From the NCBI RefSeq assembly GCF_001570405.1, contig NZ_BBYM01000006.1, positions 1 to 64,000 on the forward strand: a DNA stretch of 64,000 bases, given 5' to 3'. Made by a program: the position numbers and the translations under genes. This DNA comes from Microtetraspora niveoalba. Lineage in GTDB: Bacteria > Actinomycetota > Actinomycetes > Streptosporangiales > Streptosporangiaceae. Positions within the stretch are counted from its first letter, which is position 1; each line of letters begins with the position of its first letter. The notes beneath the pieces are model-generated. The model saw only the letters and a list, made by a program, of their open reading frames with translations, did no database searches and was not told where the DNA came from. Of the stretch, positions 57,365 through 64,000 are shown one piece after another.

Positions 57365-58393
57365 TCAGCGGCCGGCGATCTCGGCGTGGGCGGCCAGCGC
57401 GGCGCCCCGGGCTCCGGCCATGTCGAGGTCGTCCACCAGTGACACCGCGGCGACCCGCCGCTGCTCCTCGCGCAGGAGGGTGTTCTCGCGCACCTTCTCC
57501 AGGAACCACTCGCGGAAGTGCGGCGCGGCCTCGACCACGCCGCCGCCCAGGAAGTACGCGCTGGGGTCGGTGAAGTTGGCGGCGATCGTGAACAGGCGGC
57601 CGATCGCCATCGCCTGCTGCTCGAACACCTTCAGCGCGAGCGGGTCGCCGTTCTCGCCGTAGCCGCGCAGCAGCTTGGCGGCCTTCCCGAGGGGCTCGAC
57701 GGAGGCCAGCTCGTGGTCGGGGAAGCGGGTCAGCCAGAAGGGCAGCAGGTTCTTCTCGATGCCGGTCAGGGAGGCCACGCTCTCGGCGTCGCCGGTGAAG
57801 CCGCAGTTGCACTCCGGCAGCGGCTGGCCGTCCTCCAGGAGGCCGTGCAGCGGGATGTGGACGTGCCCCAGCTCGCCCGCCATCCCGGCGGCCCCCTTGA
57901 CCACCCGCCCGTCCTCGACGATGCCGCCGCCGAGGCCGGTGCCGACGATCGCGGAGATCGAGGAGTGCGCGTGCGCCGCGGCCCCGAAGCGTACGTGGTG
58001 CGCGTACAGGGCGGCGGCGTTGCCGTCGTTGTTGTAGACGACGGGGAGGTCCAGACGGGTCTCCAGCGCTCCCCGGAAGTCGTAGCCGTGCCAGGCGGGT
58101 TCGGAGAAGTTCGTCGCGCCCTTCGACGAGATCACGCCGTCCGCGCTGGCCGGGCCGGGGGTGTCGAGCCCGACGGCGCGTACCTGGGAGCGGTCGACCC
58201 CGGTCAGGCGGAGCACGTTCTCCATGGCGTGGGCGAGGCGCTCCACCGCCACCTCGGGCCCTTCGCGCACCATGCTGGGGGTCTCGACCAGCCGGTCCAC
58301 CAGGAAGCGGCCGGACGCGTCGAGCACGGTCGCGTTGTTGCTGGTGCCGCCGTTGTCGAGGCCGACGACGACCCACGAGTCCACGTGTGCCAT
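57365..58393 (-). CDS. ROK-family sugar kinase
   Basis: 342 aa without a DNA-binding domain, so a kinase rather than a repressor. ASKHA motifs: VVVGLDNGGTSNNATVLDASG, VRAVGLDTPGPASADGVI, LPVVYNNDGNAAALYAHHV (catalytic Asp in NNDGN), AIVGTGLGGGIVEDGRVVKGAAGMAGELGHVHIP. The zinc signature CxCGxxGC reads CNCGFTGD, with Asp in place of the last Cys. It probably phosphorylates glucose or a related hexose. AAAGGAA precedes the ATG. The HAD gene lies 138 bp upstream on the same strand. Confidence 0.9.
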   Translation of the reverse strand: MAHVDSWVVVGLDNGGTSNNATVLDASGRFLVDRLVETPSMVREGPEVAVERLAHAMENVLRLTGVDRSQVRAVGLDTPGPASADGVISSKGATNFSEPAWHGYDFRGALETRLDLPVVYNNDGNAAALYAHHVRFGAAAHAHSSISAIVGTGLGGGIVEDGRVVKGAAGMAGELGHVHIPLHGLLEDGQPLPECNCGFTGDAESVASLTGIEKNLLPFWLTRFPDHELASVEPLGKAAKLLRGYGENGDPLALKVFEQQAMAIGRLFTIAANFTDPSAYFLGGGVVEAAPHFREWFLEKVRENTLLREEQRRVAAVSLVDDLDMAGARGAALAAHAEIAGR

Positions 58394-58531
58394 GCGGGAG
58401 ATTCCTTTGCCCTCGCTTGTCAGTGCGAAGACTATTGCGTGAACCGCCCGTAGGTCACCTGCCCGTGCCGTACCGGGATGCCGCGGTCGGACGCGGGCCG
58501 GAGCAAAGGGGCCACGAGGCGGGGGCGAGGG

Positions 58532-59308
58532 TCAGCGCGCGGTGACCGGCACCCGGCCCGTCACCGACACCTCGTCCAGAGCGGAGACGACGACGTCCGC
58601 CGGCCCGCTCTCGGGTGTGGTCCATGCCGCCCGATCGGCCGGGACGTCTCGCGCGGCGGCCCGCCCGCCGTCCCGGTCCACGTCGATCACGAGGCCGAAG
58701 CCACCGCGCCGGGCCGCCTCCAGGCCGGGCAGAGTGCTCTCCAGCACCACCGTCCGCTCCGGCGGCACGCCCAGGCGGCGGGCCGCCTCCAGAAGCAGCG
58801 CCGGGTCGGGGCGTCCGGGGAGGCCGAGCCGCGCCGCGTCGTCGCCGTCCACCACCTCGTCGAACAGGTGGCCGACCGCCGCGGCGGTGAGGATCCGGCG
58901 GCAGTTCCTGCTCGCGGAGACGGCGGCGATCCGCGCGCCGCGCCGCCGCAGCTCGCGCAGCAGCGCCACGCCGCCGGGGTAGGCGGCGACGCCGTGCCGC
59001 CGGAGGTGGGCGGTGAACAGCGCGTCCTTCTCGGCGGCCAGGGAGCGGACGCTCGGGGTGCCGGGAGGCGCCTCCTCGGGAAGGCTCAGGCCCCGGGAGG
59101 CCAGGAACGTGCGGATGCCGTCGAGCCGGGGCCGCCCGTCCACGTGGCGGAGGTAGTCGTCGCGGATGTCGAACGGCTCGGAGCGGCCGTGCAGGAACCT
59201 GTCGAACACGTGCTTCCACGCCGCCGCGTGCGCGCGGGCGGTGTCGGTGACGACGCCGTCGGTGTCGAGGATCGCCGCGCTGATCGAGGTCAGGTCGATG
59301 GCCGCCAT
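58532..59308 (-). CDS. HAD-superfamily protein, beta-phosphoglucomutase-like but degenerate
   Basis: 258 aa from ATG 59308. Motif I is intact (AILDTDGVVTDTARAHAAAWKHVFDRFL; both aspartates), and motif II is present (IAAVSASRNCRRIL). The usual motif III Lys (GKPxPD) reads GRPDPALLLEAA, and the motif IV ED pair (VFEDAxxG) reads VLESTLPGLEAA, so one metal-binding acid and the Lys are replaced. Overall it resembles the HAD mutase found beside glycoside phosphorylases. It may be inactive or altered in substrate. Neighbour to a ROK kinase; a joint hexose-phosphate role is inferred only from position. Confidence 0.8.
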   Translation of the reverse strand: MAAIDLTSISAAILDTDGVVTDTARAHAAAWKHVFDRFLHGRSEPFDIRDDYLRHVDGRPRLDGIRTFLASRGLSLPEEAPPGTPSVRSLAAEKDALFTAHLRRHGVAAYPGGVALLRELRRRGARIAAVSASRNCRRILTAAAVGHLFDEVVDGDDAARLGLPGRPDPALLLEAARRLGVPPERTVVLESTLPGLEAARRGGFGLVIDVDRDGGRAAARDVPADRAAWTTPESGPADVVVSALDEVSVTGRVPVTAR

Positions 59309-59455
59309 GGCGCCGCCCCTTCCGTGTCGAACGTTGGAGTGAACACGGGTCTCTCCATTCCGGATCGGATGGGCACCCACCGGACCGTTCCATCATGGGG
59401 GACGGCTCCACGGCGACCGTGAACCACCCCACCATCTCCCGCCCCCTACGGGGCA

Positions 59456-59491
59456 CGGCCGAAAGTCCGTGATCGGCGGGCCGAATGTCCC
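59456..59491 (+). promoter_or_regulatory. two DosR/DevR-like boxes upstream of the P-type ATPase
   Basis: The gap 59309-59621 holds no gene. In it CGGCCGAAAGTCCG (59456-59469) and GGGCCGAATGTCCC (59478-59491) are two copies of a GGCC-GAA(A/T)-GTCC dyad 22 bp apart, i.e. two helical turns. This matches the GGGCC-N4-GTCCC form of DosR/DevR sites. TACGGC at 59504-59509 could be the -10, which would place the nearer box close to -35/-42. TAAGGG near 59571 is another -10 candidate. Confidence 0.6.
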
Positions 59492-59621
59492 ACCCCCGAC
59501 GCCGTACGGCGCGGCCCGGCGCAAGGAGGGCGGCGGCGCCGAGTGCCGGGCGCTACGACCGGCTCGGACATAAGGGTCAAAACGGGAGAAAGAGGTCTTC
59601 GTCTCGGGGAAGGAGACGGAC

Positions 59622-61907
59622 GTGAGACGGTTCGGCCTCATCGCACTGCTCGTCGTCACGATCGGCGCGCTGCTCGCGGGCGGAGCGCTGTACCTGCTCG
59701 GCGCCGCCGCCGCGGCCGACGTGGCGTGGACGGTGGGGACGCTCGCCGCCCTGGTCCCGGCCGCCTGCTGGGTGGTCTCGGCGTTGTGGCGCGGAAGGCT
59801 GGGCGTCGACGCCATCGCCGTGCTCGCCCTGGCCGGGTCGCTCGTGGTGGGGGAGTACCTGGCCGGCGCGCTGATCGGCGTGATGCTCTCGACCGGCCAG
59901 GTCCTCGACGACTACGCCCTGCGCCGCGCCCGCCGCGATCTGACGGCCCTGTACGAGCGCGCGCCGCGCCGCGCCCGCCGCTACCGGGACGGCACGCCGC
60001 ACGTCATCCCCGTGGACGAGGTGCGGCGCGGCGACCTGCTGCTCGTCCCGAGCGGCGAGACGGTCCCGGTGGACGGCCTGGTGCGGCGCGGCGTCGCGCT
60101 GCTCGACGAGTCGGCGCTGACCGGGGAGTCCCTGCCGGTGGAGCACAGCGAGGGCGAGAGCGTGCCCAGCGGCGTGGTGAACGCGGGCGGGGCCTTCGAC
60201 ATGTGCGCGACCGTGACCGCGTCCGAGAGCACGTACACGGGCGTCGTGCGGCTGGCCCGCGAGACCGAGGCGGACAGCGCACCGATCGTCCGGCTCGCCG
60301 ACCGGTTCGCGGCCTGGTTCGTGCCCGCCACGCTCCTGGTCGCCGGGCTGGCCTGGCTGTTCTCCCGCGACCCGGTCCGGGCCGTCGCGGTGCTCGTCGT
60401 GGCCACCCCCTGTCCGCTGCTGCTCGCCGCGCCGGCCGCCATCGCCTCCGGCCTGTCCCGTACGGCGCGGCACGGCGTGGTGGTGAAGGGCGGCGGTGCG
60501 CTGGAGACCCTCGGGCGGGCGCGGACGCTGGTGCTGGACAAGACGGGGACGCTCACGGTGGGCCGCCCCCAGGTCGTGGACGTCGTGCCCGCGCCCGGCC
60601 GGACCCGCGACGACGTCCTGCGCCTGGCGGCGGCGGTGGACCAGGTGTCGTCGCACGTGCTGGCCACGGCGATCGTACGCACGGCGCGCGAGCGGGGGCT
60701 GGACCTCCCCGAGGCGGCCGACGTGCGGGAGGAGCCGGGCACCGGGACGGCCGCGCTCGTCGAGGGCGCCAAGATCCGGGTCGGCAAGGCCCGTACGGCG
60801 TCGCGATCGGAGTGGGAGAACACGCAGCGGGCCAGGGCGGCGCTCGACGGCGCGATGACCGTGTGGGTGACCGTGGACCACGCGATCGCCGGCGTGATCC
60901 TGCTGCGCGACCAGGTTCGCGGGGACGCCGGGCGCACGCTGCGGCGGCTGCGTACGGCCGGGATCGACCGCGTGGTGATGCTCACGGGGGACCGCGCCGA
61001 GGTCGCGGAGAGCGTCGCGACGGTGCTGGGCGTGGACCAGGTGTTCGCCGAGCGCACCCCGGCGGCCAAGGTGGAGGGAGTGCGGGAGGAGGTGCGGCGG
61101 GCCACGACCGCGATGGTCGGCGACGGCGTCAACGACGCCCCGGCGCTCGCCGCCGCCGACGTCGGGGTGGCCATGGGGGCGCGCGGCTCCGGCGCCTCGG
61201 CGCAGGCCGCGGACGTGGTGCTCACCGCCGACCGGCTCGACCGGCTGGCCGACGCGATGGAGGTCGCCCGGCGGTCGCGGCGGATCGCGGTGCAGAGCGC
61301 GGGCGTGGGCATCGGGCTCTCCCTGGCCGCCATGATCGTGGCGGCGCTGGGCTTCCTGCCCCCGGCGGGCGGCGCCCTGCTGCAGGAGGCCATCGACGTC
61401 GCCGTGATCCTCAACGCGCTGCGGGCGCTCACCCCCGGCCTCGGGGCGCGGCGGCGGGTGAGCGGCCGTACGGACGCTCTGCTGCGCCGGTTCGAGAGCG
61501 AGCACGCCGACCTGCGCCCTCCGCTGGAGACGATCAGGGACGTCGCGGACGGGCTGACCTCCCCGCCCGCCCCGGGCACCCTCGCCGGGCTCCGGAGGGC
61601 GTACGAGTTCCTCGTCCAGGACCTGCTCCCGCACGAGCACGAGGAGGAGGAGCGGCTCTACCCGGCGATGGGCGAGCTGCTCGGCGACCCGGAGGCGACC
61701 GTCACGATGAGCAGGGCGCACGCCGAGATCGACCGGCTGGTCACGCGGCTCGGCCGGCACATCGAGCTGGCCGAGCCGGACGGCCCGCACCCGGGGCAGC
61801 TCGACGACCTGCGCGCCTGCCTGTACGGGCTGTACGCGGTGCTGACTCTGCACTTCGCGCAGGAGGAGGAGGCGTACTTCTCACTCGCGACGAGCCCCCA
61901 CGACTGA
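59622..61907 (+). CDS. P1B-type metal-exporting ATPase with C-terminal hemerythrin domain
   Basis: 761 aa. No N-terminal metal-binding domain. ATPase motifs: TGES (167-170), TPCP (262-265) in the ion-path helix, DKTGT (phosphorylated Asp306), MLTGDR (453-458) and GDGVND (500-505), with about six to eight membrane spans. The TPCP motif and a C-terminal hemerythrin-like domain (about 618-757; His628, HEHEEEE near 671-677, His700, His744, QEEE 747-750) fit the P1B-5 class, whose members handle Ni/Fe/Co (from memory). The diiron site could sense oxygen or iron. GGAAGGAGA precedes the GTG. Upstream DosR-like boxes suggest induction in hypoxia. Confidence 0.9.
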   Translation: MRRFGLIALLVVTIGALLAGGALYLLGAAAAADVAWTVGTLAALVPAACWVVSALWRGRLGVDAIAVLALAGSLVVGEYLAGALIGVMLSTGQVLDDYALRRARRDLTALYERAPRRARRYRDGTPHVIPVDEVRRGDLLLVPSGETVPVDGLVRRGVALLDESALTGESLPVEHSEGESVPSGVVNAGGAFDMCATVTASESTYTGVVRLARETEADSAPIVRLADRFAAWFVPATLLVAGLAWLFSRDPVRAVAVLVVATPCPLLLAAPAAIASGLSRTARHGVVVKGGGALETLGRARTLVLDKTGTLTVGRPQVVDVVPAPGRTRDDVLRLAAAVDQVSSHVLATAIVRTARERGLDLPEAADVREEPGTGTAALVEGAKIRVGKARTASRSEWENTQRARAALDGAMTVWVTVDHAIAGVILLRDQVRGDAGRTLRRLRTAGIDRVVMLTGDRAEVAESVATVLGVDQVFAERTPAAKVEGVREEVRRATTAMVGDGVNDAPALAAADVGVAMGARGSGASAQAADVVLTADRLDRLADAMEVARRSRRIAVQSAGVGIGLSLAAMIVAALGFLPPAGGALLQEAIDVAVILNALRALTPGLGARRRVSGRTDALLRRFESEHADLRPPLETIRDVADGLTSPPAPGTLAGLRRAYEFLVQDLLPHEHEEEERLYPAMGELLGDPEATVTMSRAHAEIDRLVTRLGRHIELAEPDGPHPGQLDDLRACLYGLYAVLTLHFAQEEEAYFSLATSPHD

Positions 61908-62071
61908 CCCGGCCACGCGTGTGTCCACGGGTGACCCGGCCACGAGGGGCGCGCACGATGGTCGCGGGCGGCCGGGGCGCCGCGCGAGCGCCTTCCGCCG
62001 TCCCGCGGTTCACGGCACGGACGATCGCGCGACCCGGTCACGATCCCGGAGGGCGGCCGGACGGCCCGGTC

Positions 62072-62434
62072 TCAGTCGATGGAGGGCCGGGTGTGCAGGG
62101 TCACGAGCGTCTCGTTCCCCTCCCCGTCCTCGATGTCCAGCGCCCACGGCGTACCCGGGAGCGACGAGGTCGTCTGGATCCGCCGCGGATGGTTGACCGC
62201 GTGCCGCAGCACCACCGGGTACCTGCTGTCACGCCCGCCCAGACCGACCGAGAAGCAGTCGTCCTTCTCGTCGTACTCCAGGTAGGCGAGCGGGAGTTTC
62301 GTGGCCTCCGTCTGGTCGCCGAACGTCCGGTTCAGCACCTCGACGGTGACGCCGCTGCCCTCGTAGTCCTTGGTCAGCATCTCGAAGAAGTTGTGCCACT
62401 CCGCTCGGGGGAGCTCGGCCTGCTGCTGCGTCAT
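62072..62434 (-). CDS. DUF5335 family protein
   Basis: 120 aa. Matches the DUF5335 pattern: EWHNFFEMLTKDYEGSGVTVEVLNRTFGDQTEATKLPLAYLEYDEKDDCFSVGLGGRD, VVLRHAVNHPRRI. Soluble, unknown function; such genes tend to sit among stress and oxygen-limitation genes in actinomycetes (from memory), in keeping with the neighbouring ATPase. No DosR-like box is visible in the 97 bp upstream. It converges with the ATPase gene. Confidence 0.8.
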   Translation of the reverse strand: MTQQQAELPRAEWHNFFEMLTKDYEGSGVTVEVLNRTFGDQTEATKLPLAYLEYDEKDDCFSVGLGGRDSRYPVVLRHAVNHPRRIQTTSSLPGTPWALDIEDGEGNETLVTLHTRPSID

Positions 62435-62531
62435 CTCCTGGCTCCTTCGGCTCGCCTCACTTCATGCTGATCACGCCGCGGAGCCGTCACATCACCCGAT
62501 CGGGTAGGACTCGGGAGGAAAGGGGCGGCGA

Positions 62532-64000
62532 TCAGAGCGTGGGCGCCGTCGTCCCCGGACTGGAGGAGAGCAGCCGCCGTGCGGTCGCGGTGACGTCGTC
62601 CCGGGTCAGCGACGCCCCCATCGCGACCGCCTCCGCGTACGTCTCCTCGGAAAGCCCGGAGCGTACGGCGGCGACGTTGCGCCGGCCGTCCAGCGGGTCC
62701 ATGGCCTCGGGTGAGTAGCCCACCCGGCCGCCGATGGCCTCCACCGCGCCGAGCAGCACCGCGCCCTCCATCGCCCGCCCGGCCATGCCGAGCGCGCCCG
62801 CCAGCACGTGCACGCCCGCGAGCCAGCTCGTGACGTCCTGCCTCTGGTCGAGCTGGACGATGGTGTGCGCGGCCTGCCGGATCGCCCGCGCGGGGTCGCC
62901 GAGGTCCATCGAGATCTTGGCGCCGATCCACCACGACGAGGCGGACGCCCAGTCGTGCCCGCACAGGTCGGCGATGTCGGCGGCCTGCACGACCTGGGCC
63001 GCGGCGCGGCGGAAGTCGCCGGCCGCCCTGGTGATCTGGCCGCGGATCATCATCATCTCGGCCTCGATCCACGGCAGGCCGACGGCCGGGACCAGGCGGG
63101 CCGCCTCGTCGAGCAGTTCCTGGGCCCGCCCCGGGCTCCCGGTGAGCTGCTGGAAATAGGCCCGGTACGGCAGGGCCCGGGCGAGCACCTCGATCTCGCC
63201 CGACCGCTGGGCGTGCTCCGACGCCTCGATGACGTCGTCGTTGCCGCCGAGCGCGTCACCCACGAGGTAGCGCAGCATCGCCCGCCCCACCAGCGCCTGC
63301 CCGCGCCCCGGGTGGTCCTCGGCCACGGCGTCGAGAGTCCTGGTCAGCCACCCGATGCCCTCGTGCGCGTGTCCGGTGCGGTACCAGTACCACGACAGGC
63401 CGGTCGCGAGCCGCAGCGCGAGGTCGGCGGCGCCGGTCGCCATGGCGTGGCCGAGCGCCGCGCGCATGTTGGCCTGCTCCAGCTCCAGGCGGCGCATCCA
63501 GACCGCGGCGTCGAACGAGCGCAGCCGCCGGCTCGCGGTGTCGGCCAGCTCCGTGGCCCAGGCGAGGTGCCGGTCGGCCCACCGCCGCCGCTCCTCGCCG
63601 CTCAGCAGCCGCTCCGCGTACTGCCGGATCGTCTCCAGCATCCGGTAGCGCCGGGGGCTGCCTCCGTCCTCCGTCGTGATCAGCGACTTGGAGACCAGGC
63701 CGCTCAGGCTGGGAAGCGTCCGGGGACGGTCGCCCAGCCACTGGGCCGCCTCCAGGTCGAAACCCCCCTCGAACAGGGCGAGGCGGCCGAGGAACCCCCG
63801 CTCCTCCTCGTTGAGGAGGCGGACGCTCGACTCGATCACCGCCTCCAGGTCGCGGTGCCGGGCCGGCGCCGTACGGGAGCCGTTCGAGAGCAGCTCGAAA
63901 CGGTCGTCGAGGCCCTCGGCGATCTGCTCCAGCGACAGCAGCCGGGTCTGGGCGGCGGCCAGCTCGATCGCCAGCGGCAGCCCGTCGAGGTCGCGGCAGA
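62532..64000 (-). CDS. LuxR/AfsR-type ATPase regulator, C-terminal part (runs off the right edge)
   Basis: At least 489 residues; the start lies beyond 64000. The first visible segment (CRDLDGLPLAIELAAAQTRLLSLEQIAEGLDDRFELL) is the end of an NB-ARC/AAA-like ATPase in large LuxR or SARP-type regulators. A winged-helix-like part follows (LLNEEERGFLGRLALFEGGFDLEAAQWL, LVSKSLITTEDGGSPRRYRMLETIRQYAERLL), then TPR-like helical repeats (AVWMRRLELEQANMRAALGHAM and onward). No LuxR HTH is present at this C-terminus, so any DNA-binding domain must be N-terminal (for example SARP/BTAD). Targets unknown. Confidence 0.85.
   Translation of the reverse strand, partial: CRDLDGLPLAIELAAAQTRLLSLEQIAEGLDDRFELLSNGSRTAPARHRDLEAVIESSVRLLNEEERGFLGRLALFEGGFDLEAAQWLGDRPRTLPSLSGLVSKSLITTEDGGSPRRYRMLETIRQYAERLLSGEERRRWADRHLAWATELADTASRRLRSFDAAVWMRRLELEQANMRAALGHAMATGAADLALRLATGLSWYWYRTGHAHEGIGWLTRTLDAVAEDHPGRGQALVGRAMLRYLVGDALGGNDDVIEASEHAQRSGEIEVLARALPYRAYFQQLTGSPGRAQELLDEAARLVPAVGLPWIEAEMMMIRGQITRAAGDFRRAAAQVVQAADIADLCGHDWASASSWWIGAKISMDLGDPARAIRQAAHTIVQLDQRQDVTSWLAGVHVLAGALGMAGRAMEGAVLLGAVEAIGGRVGYSPEAMDPLDGRRNVAAVRSGLSEETYAEAVAMGASLTRDDVTATARRLLSSSPGTTAPTL

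Noticed and set aside
1-64000. tRNA, rRNA, CRISPR, IS ends, integrase or attachment sites
   Set aside because: I scanned for cloverleaf-like segments, spaced direct repeats, transposase motifs and long terminal inverted repeats and found none that hold up.

Overview
The window is high-GC DNA with strong G/C bias at third codon positions. It carries an actinobacterial gene set (20S proteasome and Pup ligase, PafBC, TatA/TatC, HelY, Lnt/Ppm1, many GTG starts and apparently leaderless promoters). It looks like chromosome from a filamentous actinomycete, most plausibly order Streptosporangiales; that rank is inferred from gene content, not from a phylogeny. No rRNA, tRNA, CRISPR array, transposase, integrase or phage gene was seen.

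Layout. (1) 1-3.3 kb: a sugar-binding lipoprotein gene diverges from prcB-prcA. (2) 3.4-6.6 kb: a lipoprotein, pafA and an FKBP-type isomerase lipoprotein. (3) 6.7-11.4 kb: accessory genes, namely a GH46 chitosanase, an asparagine-synthetase-like protein, a Cys-rich regulator and a DUF3291 protein. (4) 11.6-17.3 kb: the conserved block DUF3866-pafB-pafC-small membrane protein-tatA-tatC-diacylglycerol kinase. (5) 17.3-26.2 kb: an accessory insertion between that block and helY, with an MFS pump/TetR pair, a subtilase/TrmB-LuxR pair, a secreted protein, an alpha/beta hydrolase and a small orphan ORF. (6) 26.5-35 kb: helY, a 55-aa membrane protein, a 5'-3' exonuclease, a PP2C phosphatase, an aminopeptidase P homologue, an acyl-CoA dehydrogenase and a GNAT protein. 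(7) 35.4-41.5 kb: a DUF4291 protein, a large kinase/WD40 protein coupled to a charged-repeat protein, and an Lrp regulator. (8) 41.5-48.3 kb: a six-gene glucosamine/chitosan-oligomer operon (csnR-E-F-G-H-K type). (9) 48.5-57.3 kb: HelD, lnt-ppm1, fxsA, a seven-repeat secreted protein and a YVTN-type lipoprotein. (10) 57.4-64 kb: a ROK kinase, a HAD protein, a hemerythrin-tailed P1B ATPase, DUF5335 and the 3' part of a LuxR/AfsR-type regulator.

How parts connect. The csn operon at 41.5-48.3 kb and the chitosanase at 6.7 kb carry near-identical dyads (TTTGGAAA-N2-TTCC type) overlapping good promoters. This suggests one ROK repressor controls extracellular chitosan cleavage and uptake/catabolism of the products from two sites about 40 kb apart. 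Two DosR/DevR-like boxes 22 bp apart precede the ATPase whose C-terminus is a hemerythrin domain, suggesting hypoxia or redox control of metal export. The proteasome region supplies PrcAB and PafA, but pup, dop and the ARC/Mpa ATPase are not in the window; the slot upstream of prcB where they usually sit holds a sugar-binding lipoprotein gene instead.
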